Shown: piece by piece, positions 23,675 through 35,462 of the stretch
Position numbering within the stretch: the first letter of the stretch is position 1
How the letters are laid out: every line of letters begins with the position of its first letter
Origin: Nelumbo lutea
Lineage: Eukaryota; Streptophyta; Magnoliopsida; Proteales; Nelumbonaceae
Reading direction: 5' to 3'
DNA length: 64,000 nt
Assembly (NCBI GenBank): GCA_022828595.1
Contig: JAKGHH010000001.1
Coordinates: forward strand, 116,634,999-116,698,998
Program-made: the position numbers and the translations under genes
The notes under the pieces: generated by a model
What the model saw: the letters and a program-made list of their open reading frames with translations, nothing else
Databases searched by the model: none
What the model was told of the DNA's origin: nothing

Positions 23675-24385
23675 GTTGGAGCATGGCGGGTCTACACTAG
23701 CAAAGTATTAGGTGGACATGCTCAGTTTTCAGGTGGATCACTTGCAGTAGCAGAAGCTCATCATCAGGCGAGTGCATGTTCGACAACTCATGGGTAAAAG
23801 TTGCCACCACTCGCACAAATTGTGGTCAGGTCTCCTTGAGGCAACAACAGTGGGGCCCCCTCGGAGTGAAGATGTAGCCCGAGTCGGCAAGGCAAAGCGT
23901 AGTTTCGAGGGCCCAGAGAGCATAAGCCATAGCTAGGTTTGAGCAACCCGAATCGGCGAGGTGAAGTCTGCAGGCCAGCATGGTGAAAGGGTACCCAGGT
24001 CATCGCCAACATGAGGAGTAGACCTATCACTTTGTTCGGTAGCATCACTTAAAAGCTACCAAGAAGACGGTTGAGCCTTGAGGCAAGATGATACATGGGG
24101 CAGACCTCCGCGAAGCACCACACACATTTCTTCGAGGGCCCTTCTTTCACAATTCAACGGCATAGCCATTGCGCGGTTTGAGTAACCTCAACACTGGAGG
24201 GGTGAAGTCCAGGCAGGCTGGCATGGTGAAATGGTTTTGTCCCCATAAATTGAAACCAACATAGGCAAGACCCGAGTTGACCAGGTGAGCCCTGAAACTG
24301 GTGGAGAAGTGGATGGCGCAGGACACATACGCGCATTCACGTGAAGACCATTGTCGAGGTCAACAATGGATTGAGTGGGGGAGCC

Positions 24386-25137
24386 TGTGACGGTCTAACA
24401 CAGGCTTAGCCTTACCTATACTTGGCAGGCTTACGTTAGGGACATGACTGCCATTTTCGCCTGTAAGATTTTTGGGAGAACTGATGTCATCTTCAAGCAG
24501 ACCACCAAAAGCTTAACGTACTCTTTGAGGAGGGGTGGTCGACCTCCTTGGGTGCCTAACCTTGGCACTCCTAGACCTTCATCCCCTTCCGGGGCGGCCC
24601 TGATTAACGGCTAGCATGGCTACCAGGGTTCCTCATGGGCGCACACTTGCTCATGGGGACAGTGTTGGACCGGCACTGTGCTACCGATACTCAAGGGAGG
24701 CTTGGCATGCGGGCTTGGCTCAAGCATGACCCTTCACCACGCCAACCCCTTGCCCAAGTTGAGTGAGCTATCCCGTTGCCTCTAGCGCACGGGTGTGTTT
24801 CGGCCCAAGTGGTTGCCTATCATCATGACACACAGGTGCTTGTCATCATCGGCATTCAGGAGACCCATCACATCGGTGCCAAGTCACCTCATCGGCGCAT
24901 AGTCGCCTTGCATTATGGTTGTCCCCCTTTAGCACGTAAGCGGCACCTCCCATGGATCGGTCTGAGCCAGGAGAGTGCCTCGGCCATTGGACTTGAGGTC
25001 ATGATCCAGTGCTACTGACTTTGGTGGAGCCATCCATCGGGCAACTCCTAGCCTCTAAGCGCATAAAGGCTTGTCCTGGCCTACCTTGGCCTGAACGCCA
25101 CACGAGTTTCTTCTGCTGTAAAATTACCCCTGTGACA
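24386..25137 (+). repeat. 3' LTR, non-coding element copy A
   Basis: Starts TGTGACGGTC and ends CCCCTGTGACA, preceded by the polypurine tract GAGTGGGGGAG and followed by the CTTT flank. Confidence 0.9.
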
Positions 25138-25141
25138 CTTT

Positions 25142-25640
25142 GGCACTAATCACATTGCTGTACAAGTTAGACTGCCTCAGCCTTCATGGTCAGCCAATAA
25201 TAGCCCTATCTAAGGAATTTATGGGCTAGTGCACTTCCTTCTACATGTTTTTTATAGAGACCTTCATGGTTCTCGTGTTGTACATACTCGGTCTCGCTAG
25301 GTCATAGACAACGCAAGTACAGGAGGGTGAAGGACCTCTTGTATAGCTATGCACCAATGATGATGTAGCGACCTACCTTGTTGTGAAGCTTTCAAGTAGC
25401 GTTCCGATCTGATAGTACTGCTCCACTGTGCAAATACTTGAAGATTGTGTCAATCCAACTCAGCTTTATTGTTCGACACTTGGAATCCAAACTAAAGGGC
25501 ATAATCTAGCACCACATCGTCGGGTTCAGGCTATCCACTTGAAGGATCCAGGGTTCCTCTTCCCAGCTAGAGGAAGGGTCTGTGCTGGAAGATTACTCTA
25601 GACTGGGTTCAGGCTCGTCAAGTTTCGAGGCCAGCGAGCT
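25142..25640 (-). pseudogene. aRNH trace and integrase zinc-binding domain, minus-strand Tat element
   Basis: SSSWEEEPWILQVD near 25,570 is the start of the extra, archaeal-type RNase H that marks Tat elements. It jumps after a deletion to VSNNKAEL. Then HHCC-type integrase residues follow, HENHEGLYKKHVEGS and a CDXC-like end near 25,150, just before the inserted LTR element at 25,141. Stops are present. The reading continues on the far side of the insertion at 22,465. Confidence 0.75.
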
Positions 25641-26785
25641 GAACGTAGACTCTTCTACGAAGTCCACCGGTATCTGTGCCTTGATCGCTGGTTGAGGTTC
25701 AAACCATATGTTGTACTCGTTGAGCTCTATGTTCCACTTTGTCAACCTTCCAAAGACCTCAGTCTTCTACAAAACTTATCGAAGGGGTTGATTGGTAAGG
25801 ATGACGATGATGTGAGCCTATAAGTAAGGTTGCAATTTCCAAATTGAGACGATCAAGGCGAAGGTGAGCTTCTCTATCTCCAAGTACTTGGTTTCTACTA
25901 CGTGCAGGACTTTGCTCACATAATACACTAGTTGATGCACCTTGTCGATATTTTGGACCAGTGTCAAGCTAACTACCTCATCACTCGTAGAGATGTACAA
26001 TTGAAGTTTGTCTCTCAGCTTAGGCCTTGTCAATAATAGTGGTGAGCTGAGGTACTCTTTGAGCTTGTCGAAGGCAAGCTGGCACTCCTTAGCCCATTTG
26101 AAGTCTTGGTATTTTTTTATTTCCTTAAAAAAGGGTAGACACTACCCAACCGACCTGGACATAAATTGGCTGAGGGTAGCAATTTGGTCTGTTAACTTTT
26201 GGACCTCTTCGATGTACTGAGGAGGTTGCATATCCAAAAATCACTTGGATTTTCTCAGGGCTTGCTTCAGTGCCTCGTCGAGTAACAATATAGCCCATAA
26301 GTTTACTCGATGTGACACTGAAGGCATACTTGTTTAAGTCGAGCTTCAGGTTATACTTTCTTAAAATGGCAAAAACATCGACTAGATCAAAAATTAAAGT
26401 ACTAGTAGATCTACTTTTTGTAACCATGTCAATATCATAAATCTCTATTTTGTTACTAATTAAATCAGAAAATATTTTATTTACAAGGAGCTAGTAGGTT
26501 GCCCAGTATTTTTCAAGTTGAAGGGCATTACTTTGTAATAGTACAGGCTAGTCTCGGTTACAAATGAGGTTTTTTCTTGGTCTTTAGGGTCAATAGCTCG
26601 AAACCCAATGTCACATCTACTAGTTTGTCTATTTGGGTAGGCTTGGTTTAGGTCAGTGTAGTCAATGCACAACTGTCACTTCTCATTTGCCTTTTTTACG
26701 AGCACCACGTTTTCTAAGTAGCTCAGGGGCTCTACTTCTCTAATGAATTGGGCATTGAGGAGCTTCTCGACTTCTTCGTCAATAG
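25640..26785 (-). pseudogene. Reverse transcriptase and RNase H remnant, minus-strand Tat element
   Basis: Minus-strand frames encode FIREVEPLSYL and VVLVKKANEK, then CIDYTDLNQAYP near 26,660, TSFVTETSLYYYKVMPFNLK near 26,560, and KYAFSVTSSKLMGYIV near 26,320. The linked RNase H part reads LYISTSDEVVSLTL near 26,000 and YLEIEKLTFAL near 25,880. The YVDD catalytic segment is missing: frames between about 26,480 and 26,400 are AT-rich and replaced. Part of the palm has therefore been lost and the enzyme cannot be active. Confidence 0.8.
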
Positions 26786-27162
26786 TCCTCCACCACTCTG
26801 GGGCAAAGTTCCTTTTTTTTCTGCCTTACAGGTCTAACTATAGCTTCTTGACTAAGCAAAAACATCTATACTAGAACATAAAAACTTACTAGTTCGGAGC
26901 GTAGAGGTTCTTTGAACTTTGATTTCTATATCGTCTTCTTGGGGTCAATATCAGAGATCGACACTAGGATGGCATCTTCCACTATACAAGCTCGATCCTC
27001 TAATTTTGGAAGCGGCTCCAAGTCTACCTCCACGGATTGCTTTCCCTTTCCCTTGAGGGTTGCCACGTAACACTTTCGGGAATCTAGCTAGTCCCCCTGA
27101 ACAACACTGACCCCTTTATCAGTCAGGAATTTCAAGGCGAGGTGGCACGTAGATACCACCAC

Positions 27163-27495
27163 TTAGAGGGCATGCAAAATAGGGTGGCCCAAGATAGCAC
27201 TGTACAGCAAAGCACTACTTACCACTAGAAAATCGTGGTTGCACTCTACACTATTCAATGTGATTCCCACTAAAATTGATAGGTTAATTCTCTCCAAGGG
27301 TCTGACAACATCCCCATTGAAACCCACCAAGGGCAAGTCGATAGGGACTAGATCTTCCTTCCGTAGGTCCATTTGTTCGAAGGCTTCTAAGAACAGAATA
27401 TTGGTTGAGCTGCCCTTGTCGACCACAATCCTCTTTACCCTGAACTTATTAACTATCATCTTGACAATGAGGGCATCATCTTGCGGGTAGTGCAC
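27163..27495 (-). pseudogene. Aspartic protease remnant, minus-strand Tat element
   Basis: An uninterrupted frame of about 110 residues corresponds to the retropepsin region (FRVKRIVVDKGSSTNILFLE, then a long stretch ending DFLVV...YSAILGHPIL). The catalytic D[ST]G triplet is altered to DKG, so the Asp is kept but the following Ser is lost. The family role is cleavage of the Gag-Pol polyprotein. It lies between the gag zinc knuckle and RT, as expected for Ty3/Gypsy order. Confidence 0.75.
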
Positions 27496-27812
27496 TCCGC
27501 GCGTTGTCGTCAGTGAAGGAGATCATTGGTTCTATAATAGGTCTCTTTGGTGGCTTCTCCTCCTCATTGATGATGCCTCAGACAATGGCCTTACTAGCCA
27601 ATGAGCTGCATTCGATCATAATAGAGCCACCAGTTATTACATTGATGAACCCTCTAATTGGTTCATCTGCTTACTAGTTTCTTGGGTGACCTCTAGGTGG
27701 CCCGTCCTTTTGCAGCTCTCAGGACTGGTCTCTATGTTGTTTTCTTCGTTGGTCAGCAACTTGGCCTTCTCTCTTGATGAATTATCTTAGATAGCCTCTA
27801 CGGATTAGTTAT

Positions 27813-29323
27813 TCAATCTCCATCCTTTAAATTATGATAGTTCCCCGTGTTGTGACCTTGCTCTTGGTGGAAATGACAGTACTGGTCTTGATTTCGGTTA
27901 GATAGGTTGCTCTTCAAGCAAGGTAGCCACTTCAGGTAATCAGTTGACTTGATCTCCATTAGGATCTCCCTTCTCCTCGTGTTTAGCAGCATATAGTTTT
28001 GATACTTCACAGGGGGAGTCTAAGATCATCGAGGCGATGACTTGGTACATCGAGCAGGTGATTGGGAGCATCAGGCAAGTGATCTAGAATGCCTCGATGA
28101 CCTAGATCCTATCAACCTCATTTCCTATCGCCTCCGTTGCAGATGTCATCTCTGTCATCGTTTGCTCTCCGCTTCTTGTTGTTGCTTTCTGCCATGTGCT
28201 TTCTGGATCCAACAACCCCCTTAGCCTTGATGTATTTGCTGGCTTGATCTAGGAATTCCTCTATGATGGAAGGAGGATTCAACTTGATCATAGGTCGGGA
28301 TGCCAGACACCATTGATAGCGACAGTGAGTTGGAAGGCGGGCTCAAGGTTGGGGATCTGCAATTATTCCAGGTTGTAGATCTTGACATAGTCTCTCAATG
28401 ACTTGCTAGGTCGTTGTGTGACATTCATTAAACTCGTTGCAAACTTTGGGCAGTGCTTGCTAGTCAGAAAATGAGTGATGAATAGATTAGAGAACTGCTT
28501 CCAAGTCTGAATGGAGCCCGCAATCAATCCAGAATACCACATCCGAGCTATACCTCGGAAGGTGGTTGGTAAAGCCATGCATAGACTAACCCCAGTGGCT
28601 CTGTGCAGCTATATGAGTCCTGAAAAACTTTCTACATGGTCAACAGGGTCAGAGGTACTATCATACGACTCCAAAGTTGGGACCTTGAAGTCCTTAGGTT
28701 GTAGGGCTGCAAGTATCTCGGTCACGAGGGGTGAAGCTCGGGAGAATAGGGTTGTGGCCAAAGCATTGGACCTAGTGACCTCTTGGTCTTTCACTAGGCT
28801 CGTCTAAGGGTCCTCCACTCGCGGGTTGAGCCAACTCCTTACGGGCTCTTGTTTGGATCGTCTCCTATGCCGGTTCCTACAAGACTCAAATGCCGATGCA
28901 GTATTTTCAATCTTGGCCGAAGTGGTTGCTATGCTGGTTTCTTTGCCAAGGACGTAGGTCGTGCTTTGCGCTTTGGACATTTGGGTCTTTGCTAGGTTCT
29001 CCGAAAGATCTACCAGTTTGCCTCTCTCTTTTGGGGGAGTGACCATCCTGTTCACTTCCCGACTAACCTCCTATATTTGGTCCTATGTCTGACGGTGCAT
29101 TTGGTCATGTGTGTGCGGTGGATGTTGGTTCTGAGAAGGGACTTGCGGCGGCTTGACCTGAGAGTGGCCATACTTTGCTCCCAGGATTGCATGCGCAGGT
29201 CCATGTTCTAGACATAACGCATTAGTTCCTAGAACTGGGCCAGATCAACTCTAACGGGAATCAAGGATGGCTCGACCGTTGGTAGTTACCCCTCAATAGA
29301 GGTTCCTTCGTTTTTGGGCATTC
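27813..29323 (-). pseudogene. Gag remnant, minus-strand Tat element
   Basis: A minus-strand ATG at about 29,323 opens MPKNEGTS, but the frame soon breaks. Further frames encode the retrotransposon gag domain: DFKVPTLESYDSTSDPVDHV near 28,690, FRGIARMWYSGLIAGSIQTW near 28,550, and FITHFLTSKHC near 28,460. The C-terminal part has a zinc-knuckle-like YCHFHQEQGHNTGNYHNLKD near 27,860, with Cys changed to Tyr at the last position. At least four frameshifts or stops separate these pieces. Gag would form the retroelement particle in the cytoplasm. The order and motifs match gag of the plus-strand element at 57.1-58.9 kb. Confidence 0.8.
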
Positions 29324-29396
29324 TTTGGAGATGGTGTCGACATGATGATAGTCGGGAGTGGTAAGGTGAGAGACTAAAATGGCTTTTTGTTTAGAG

Positions 29397-29416
29397 TTCC
29401 CACAAATGACACCAAT
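29397..29416 (-). other. Primer binding site of the minus-strand Tat element
   Basis: Abutting the 5' LTR, the minus strand reads ATTGGTGTCATTTGTGGGAA, close to the TTTGGCRCYGTYTGTGGGAA form seen at this place in plant Tat and Athila elements. Confidence 0.75.
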
Positions 29417-30130
29417 TGATGATGCGTAGGTTTACTTGCTTCCACGCTGGAGGACATCTCGAGCGAAATGTGTTGAGGTTGGTGTGTCGATTTACAAAAG
29501 TGGAAGAAGATTAAAATGTCTGAGGGCTTAGACTTGGAGTGAGCACTCTGATACTTAAGTTAGCTGAGCTAATTGAGAGAAAAGAGAAAAAGGGTGAGAG
29601 ATAAGTTGCACTTAATTGTGCATACCTTGGTAAAGGCGTGTGAAGTCCTTTATATAGGGGTTCGGGTCCGAATTCTGTGTCCAAGATATCCAGGGACATT
29701 GGGCCTTATTGATCCGTTATCGATGGGGTGTGTTCCTCCCACATTGGTGATGAACCTTATCCGACCTCCCTGAGTTATATGGAGGATGGGGTCATCTGTG
29801 TTGGATGGGGGTCATGCTACCACCTGACTTAGAACCGATAAGCACATTATTTTGGATAAGGCTAATATGTGATGCAGGTCGGCACCCTAGAGGTTAGTTG
29901 ACTGTTCGAGTCTAGGAGAGGTGTAGGTCAGCCAACGGCCTTCTTTACCGAGGTGGTGTGCACTGCCTTGTAGTCAAGACTGTCCCCTCAAATCGGGTCA
30001 CACATGACATTGTAGTCAAGACTGTCCCCTCCGGTCGGGTTACACATGACACTCGGTGCTGACATGCTTCTAGACGATTTAAAAGCACCACGAGCTATTC
30101 CATTACAGGTCACCAAATTACCCCTCATCA
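29417..30130 (-). repeat. 5' LTR of the minus-strand Tat element
   Basis: Begins TGATGATGCG and ends CCTCATCA on plus. The minus strand has CTATATAAAGG near 29,648-29,658. It contains a local duplication of a segment around GTAGTCAAGACTGTCCCCTC (about 29,970 and 30,012) that the other LTR lacks. Confidence 0.85.
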
Positions 30131-30373
30131 CTTTCAACCACTATAACATGTCCTTACTATGATTTTTTATTGTAGAAGTTCTCTTAATCACTAGTTGAGT
30201 TGCTCAGTCAAATATAAACGATCAACGAATTTTGTGGCACATATACTTACCAAATGTGGTCATATATTAAACCGTCCTCACACATTGTTTTAAGTTCTTG
30301 ATTTCCTTAGATCTTCTATTGTATCTGATTCTTGAATGCATTGCCTATGAGCTTTCTTTAAAAAAAAAAAAAC
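30131..30373 (+). pseudogene. 3' end of the interrupted LINE with poly(A)
   Basis: Beyond the Tat element the plus strand encodes NFVAHILTKCGH, the usual end of a LINE RNase H domain (ANxVAHxLAK type), at about 30,218-30,253. A terminal A-run follows at about 30,361-30,372. It continues the LINE broken at 18,063 and marks its 3' terminus. Confidence 0.65.
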
Positions 30374-33300
30374 TATTGGGATACATTTGAAAAAGTTAAA
30401 ATGGTAGAATTAGAGATATACATGAATACTCTTTTGAAAACGATATTAAATTCATCTAAAAATGTATTATTTTAATAATATAAAATATTATTATTTTTTA
30501 TTTTAAATTAGGGTTCATATGAAAAGGTCTGTTGGTTCATATCCCCCAATATTTGTGAGACCGTCAACGAGTAATACAAATGGAGACAAGCGTAGTTGTT
30601 TGGATACCACACTATTCGACCCATTCCACGTGTTTATCCCTCGAAATGCAATATGTCACCAATTGACAAGTAGCAAATCAATATTTTAGAAAAAAAGTTT
30701 TCGAAATTAAAAAAAGGTAAATTATGGATAACATAACAATCATTGTATATTTACATATTACCGTCCAATGGATAACATTAAAATCGTTGTATATTATTAT
30801 TTAAGTTGCATTTTTTTTTGTATAAATATTTATGGATGTAAAAGTATATCGATGGACTTCAACACCAATAAATTTTAATGAGTGAAAAAGTATGATTATT
30901 GATGTAAATAATATATTGATCTTATCGATATTTTTTTTATATCGATTATCGATATAAAACTCCACCGTGAGTAAAGTTTACATTAATTCATGTAAAATTA
31001 CATTTAAAACAAATAATAACAAATAAGGTGGAGTTTTACATCGGTCCATATTTCCACTTAAAACAAATGCATCTTTAATTTTAAAATCACGTAGCTCTCC
31101 ACTCAAGGTTTCAAATATTAAAATATTAAAATATTAAAATGTATCCTTGCATATTATACGAAGAGTATGGATCTTTAAAACCATCAAAATTATAATTTAT
31201 TGGGCTCAGTTTGGAAAGAGTATAAATGCAAATATATATGGTATAAATACATACAAAATAATATAAAATATAAGATTTTGCACTCTACATGGAGCTGAGC
31301 CTTAAGATTTTTGTCTTTTTAAAACTTTCATCCTATAATTAACATTTCTACACTTACGTGATAATAGCGTAAATACCTTGAACCTTCGCTCTAGTAATCC
31401 ATCTGTTGGACTATTCTATTTTGACCATGAGGTTGTGTTTGATTGCATTGCAATTTTATTTGCATCAATACAAAATGTATAGGAATGCAAATGAAAAAAA
31501 AATGTAAATTTTAATTTTATTTTGTTTTGAATTTTACTTTATTTTATCTTGAATTTTATTTTAATTCATTTTTATTGCAACCAAACAAAATAAGGTAAAA
31601 TTTAAAACACAAATAAATCAAAACTTGCACCTAAATAATTTGCACTATTGTAGTTTTGCATCAGTGCAAATTGCAACCAAACACAGTCTGAGGGTCAATG
31701 TCGCATTATCTCTCTTATAAAAAGAGGGTTACTCACATTAGATTTTTTGTTTTTTTTTTTTTTAATTGAGTTTGGAATATGGGCTACTATTTGGTGTACA
31801 ACAAACCAAGAACTCTTGTACACTCTCTTACAGGTGCTGCTGAATTGAAGCTGCTATGGATCATGCCAGCCCATGTTTAAATGGATTTAAGTCCAAATTA
31901 TAAATTAAAGAAAAAAAAAAACAAATGTAAGCTAATATCCATTTGATAAGAATCTTTATTTAAATATATCAAACAAAGAATGCATAACAATAACATGTTT
32001 TTCATATATATTTTTTTTCAATAATCAATTTATCTAGAGGGTAGTGTTATGGGACCAACCGATAATCTTGCTATGTTTGGTGTATTGCCATTCTCGTTTT
32101 CAGCTTGGTCCAACCCAACTACGTAAATAAATCCAAATGATGCCCTGAGAGCTAATACTGGCATATGACAAATTTGGAGCCCATCAGCCTAGCCCATCCA
32201 AAACATGAGCCCATATTTCAACTGACTGGGCTGGTTGGTAAGTCCTCTTGTTCGTAACCCCATGAAACACACCCACAAAGATGTTTCATTAACCAAAATA
32301 ACATCATGGTTAAGGAGAGGAAGCAGATGTTAGGGAGGATGAGAGTAGAGAGGTAAGACTTCCATCCCGTTGGAGCCCATATATTTACCACATTTGTTTT
32401 ATTGAATAGATTATAAGAAGGCTGGCCTTCAAGATTTGGTGGATTATTCGGTTAAATAGAAACGGGGTAACTTTTTAAAGTACTAATCCTGCTCCCTACA
32501 AATAAGATCGAGGACCCCCTCATCTTACTCCTCAATCAGTCAATTCTAATGAATGAAATGAAGTGCTTGTTTGGGAGGGTTTTTGGAACACGGTTTATGA
32601 AGCTCTGAGTTGCACCTCATAGGAACGCTAGAAGTTGTATTTGATAAAAATCCGAAAAATTAATATGTTCTTTTCGAACGTTCAAACCACTACTCAAATA
32701 TGGGCTTTACAAATGCCTAAACAACTACTACGAATAGTTTCTCCATAAAACTGGTGCTCAACCATTCAGAGTGTAAAATAGTTTATGTAAATGTAAAGTT
32801 GGGTTAGTTTTGCATTGACAGATTTATCTTCTTACAAAATAAACTTTTAGTTGTAATGGATGCAAACATGAATCCCAAGAAAATATTTGCCCTTTTTTAA
32901 CAAAAGCCCACATTGAATACAAATTTACTTCTTTTTTATCGATGTACATTTACATCTCATTTTGAATGTAAATATTCTTTAGAAAATGTGTTTTTTGTCA
33001 TTTGTCAATGCATAATTGTATTCTTGTCAAACACTGACAAAATTGAACTAGAATACATATTTACCCGGAACCGGGGTTTACAATCCATTTGCATCATTCC
33101 CAAATGGAACCTTGGGGTAAATTGCTGAAACCTCTCCTGAAGTTTCTGACCGTTGTTGAAACCTCCCCTGAAGTTTGATAATTGCAATCACCTCCCATGA
33201 ACTTTTTCATACATTGCAAGCATGGATTTCAAAACTGAACTGGAAAAACCAGGAACCGGTTAGGTGATCGGTTCCATTTCTCCCCAAAACTGGATTTTTG

Positions 33301-33729
33301 CAAAAAAAAAAAAATGTTGATTTGGTCAGCAAGCCACTGACCCAAGCAGTTGAACCGTTCGAAATATTTAATGGTTTTGATTTTTTTTTGTTAGAATGGG
33401 CCGACTGTTTAGTTCGAACTGTTGGACCATTCGACTTGGGAACTAGACCCCTAATCGGTTCGTTGTCTGGGTCGGTTTCAAAAACTTTGGTTACAAGTAG
33501 AACCCCTGTATCAGAATCTTCTAAAAAGAGGCACAAATGCCCATAATACACATGCAATTACTATTGAGGTTGGCTTCTATAGAAAAGAAAAAAAAAAACA
33601 ACACAACTTTTATAAACAACAAAAAAAAATAGAGAATTTAAAGTTGCAGCTTTGCCTTTGAATGATTGATATGAAGGGCAAAATTGGAAAATAAATCAAT
33701 TTCAGTAAAGGGATTCGAAGGGTTTGAGT
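30374..33729. other. AT-rich intergenic DNA with MITE fragments
   Basis: No coding sequence is recognised. It holds one MITE-like element (31,434-31,685), several poly-A/T tracts, and at 33,225-33,500 a copy of a degenerate ACCGGTT-rich repeat that recurs near 42.5 and 43.1 kb. Confidence 0.5.
31434..31685. mobile_element. MITE-like element, 252 bp
   Basis: The ends TGTGTTTGATTGCA and TGCAACCAAACACA are inverted repeats with one mismatch. The AT-rich body has no ORF. A related, more decayed copy lies at about 35,650-35,875 (same TTTGCAC...TTTTATTTTG internal pattern). The target duplication is not clear, so I do not assign a superfamily. Confidence 0.6.
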
Positions 33730-34224
33730 TAGGGGTGATCATTTCAGCCTGGCCCGGCTCGGCTTGGCCCACACAAGATCGGCTCAAAAATTCTAGGCTT
33801 GGGCTTGGGCTTGGGTTTTGTGTTCAGGCCCGGCCCGACCTGCATATATTTAAACTTATACATTTTGAGTATAATGTATACATATGTATACATGTTATTT
33901 TACATTAGATTATATATATTTTATATATAAATATTATAACATGATATTTATAATTTATATTATATATAATATTTTATATTATATAATGTATAAAATAAGT
34001 TTATATGCATATTTTGTCATTTAATATAAAAATATTATATATATGTAATGTTTTATATATGAAAGATATTGGCCTAAAATCAAGTCTAGCTCAGCCTGGG
34101 CCCGTGTAGACCTGGGCTAGGGCTTATGTTTTAGGACTAGAACCCTAGGCCGGGCTGGGCTTGGGCCTAAGCTATTACCCTTATCATAAGTGCAAAGCTA
34201 GGCCCGGGCCCATGATCACCCCTA
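33730..34224. mobile_element. hAT-type MITE, 495 bp
   Basis: Perfect 13 bp terminal inverted repeats, TAGGGGTGATCAT and ATGATCACCCCTA, are flanked by an exact 8 bp duplication GTTTGAGT (33,722-33,729 and 34,225-34,232). Eight-base duplications and CAGGGGTG/TAGGGGTG-like ends are typical of hAT. Subterminal regions are rich in GGGCTTGGGC and GGCCCGGCCC; the centre is ATATA-rich. No transposase is encoded. Confidence 0.9.
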
Positions 34225-34431
34225 GTTTGAGTTAACGATTCATGAGGAGAAAATTTGGAAAATAAACATTTTGATGAAAAGTAACTGCATGGGTATTTTG
34301 AACATTTTTATGCATTTGTTTAGAAGATTCTATCAAAAGAAATCTACATGCAATTATGTCAAAAAGTTTAGGAGAGGTAATTGCAATTATCGAATTTCAA
34401 GGACAATTTCAACAACAACCAAAAACTTTAA

Positions 34432-34825
34432 GGGGGCGTTCTTTTTTTGGATTTTGAGAGGGGGAAAGTTGGTCATTGGGATTTTGGTTCCCATTGACCA
34501 AGAATACCATGTTTTTTTTAGAGCTTTATGTGGGGATCGGGGAAAGTTTATTTTCTTGGGTTTCACTTATCCAGGAAAGTGATACCCGTCTCCTAGGTGG
34601 GTAAATAACTTTCCCACATAGGGGGAAAGTTGCCAACACTTGAATGAGACAAAAATGCCCCTTTTAATAATGAATTTCTATGGCTAAAATGGTCATTACC
34701 TCATTTACCGAGGAAATAAAAGAACATAGGTAATGCACTTACCCAAGTAAGTGTTTCCTAGGAAAAACTTACCCAGGTAATTGCATTTACCCGGGTAAAA
34801 AACTTACCGAAAAGTGAACCGGGTC
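34432..34825 (+). mobile_element. Tourist-like MITE, copy 1
   Basis: GGGGGCGTTCTTTTTTTGG opens the element and AAGTGAACCGGGTC closes it. TAA flanks both sides (34,429-34,431 and 34,826-34,828). The interior has TTACCCGGGTAA-like palindromes and CCATTGACCAAGAA. A 3 bp TAA/TTA duplication suggests the PIF/Harbinger (Tourist) type. No ORF. Confidence 0.65.
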
Positions 34826-34828
34826 TAA

Positions 34829-35115
34829 GGGGGCGTTCTTTTTTCAGATTTTGAGAGGGGAGAAATTGGTCAATGGGATTTTGGTTCCCATTGACCAAGA
34901 ATCCCATATTCTTTTTTCATATTTATGTGTGGGACCAGGGAAAGTTTATTTTTCTGGGTAGGTGGATAAATAACTTTCCCACCTAGGAGGAAAGTTGCCA
35001 ACACTTGAATGGGACAAAAATGCCTCTTTTAATAATGGATTTTTATGGCTAAAATGATTATCGCCTTATTTACATTAGAAATAAAAGAACATGGATAAAT
35101 GCACTTATCAAGAGA
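34829..35115 (+). mobile_element. Tourist-like MITE, copy 2, 3'-truncated
   Basis: Starts directly after the TAA shared with copy 1 and repeats its first part (GGGGGCGTTCTTTTTTCAG, CCATTGACCAAGAA, TTGCCAACACTTGAATGGGA). The similarity fades by about 35,115 before the other terminus. Confidence 0.6.
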
Positions 35116-35462
35116 GATTTTAGCAATTTACCCTTTTTCTAACACTAAACTTTATTATATAAGGTGAAGGAACTGCCACCTAAGCATTTTATTATCAAAT
35201 TAATTTTATGATAAATTTTTGCTGCATGTTCTTTTAAAGACACCCGACGATGCACATTGTTGGAAACCAAGGTTATGTCGGTTGGTTTTCGCATTACAAG
35301 CAGCTATGATTTTCCCCTTCAGGCACCTCAACATCAGAATGACGTGATAGTCGAACCAAATTGTTGTTCTGTTTGAGGATCTTTTGGAGATTAATTTTGA
35401 TAAATTATCTTTCTGCTAGTAAAAAGTGTAGTGAGAAAAGGGTCTGGATGATCAGTTCCATC

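Larger units (their letters stand above)
22470..25137 (+). mobile_element. Non-coding LTR retrotransposon (LARD/TRIM-like), copy A
   Basis: Two LTRs of 751 and 752 bp begin TGTGACGG and end GTGACA. The flanks carry CTTT on both sides (22,466-22,469 and 25,138-25,141), a 4 bp duplication. Next to the left LTR is GTTGGTATCAGAGCCAG, the standard initiator-Met tRNA primer site, and before the right LTR is the purine tract GAGTGGGGGAG. The 1.17 kb interior shows no gag or pol resemblance in any frame and contains a tandem duplication of about 160 bp. It sits in the integrase of the minus-strand Tat element. The LTRs are very alike, so the insertion is younger than its host element. Confidence 0.85.
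18064..30130 (-). mobile_element. Tat-lineage Ty3/Gypsy retrotransposon with antisense ORF, interrupted by another element
   Basis: Two LTRs (18,064-18,755 and 29,417-30,130) enclose degenerate gag, protease, RT, RNase H and integrase on minus, running from 29.3 kb down to 21.56 kb. A convergent plus-strand ORF (19,252-21,116) lies between integrase and the 3' LTR. The antisense ORF plus traces of a second RNase H point to the Tat lineage. Flanks are CACTC on the left and CTTTC on the right, an imperfect 5 bp duplication. It lies inside a LINE, and a 2,668 bp LTR element lies inside its integrase. Without that insert it would be about 9.4 kb. Confidence 0.85.

Noticed and set aside
22619..25018. 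Several 60-100 codon frames in non-coding LTR element copy A
   Set aside because: The same frames are not kept in copy B and none resembles gag or pol; the element is best called non-coding.
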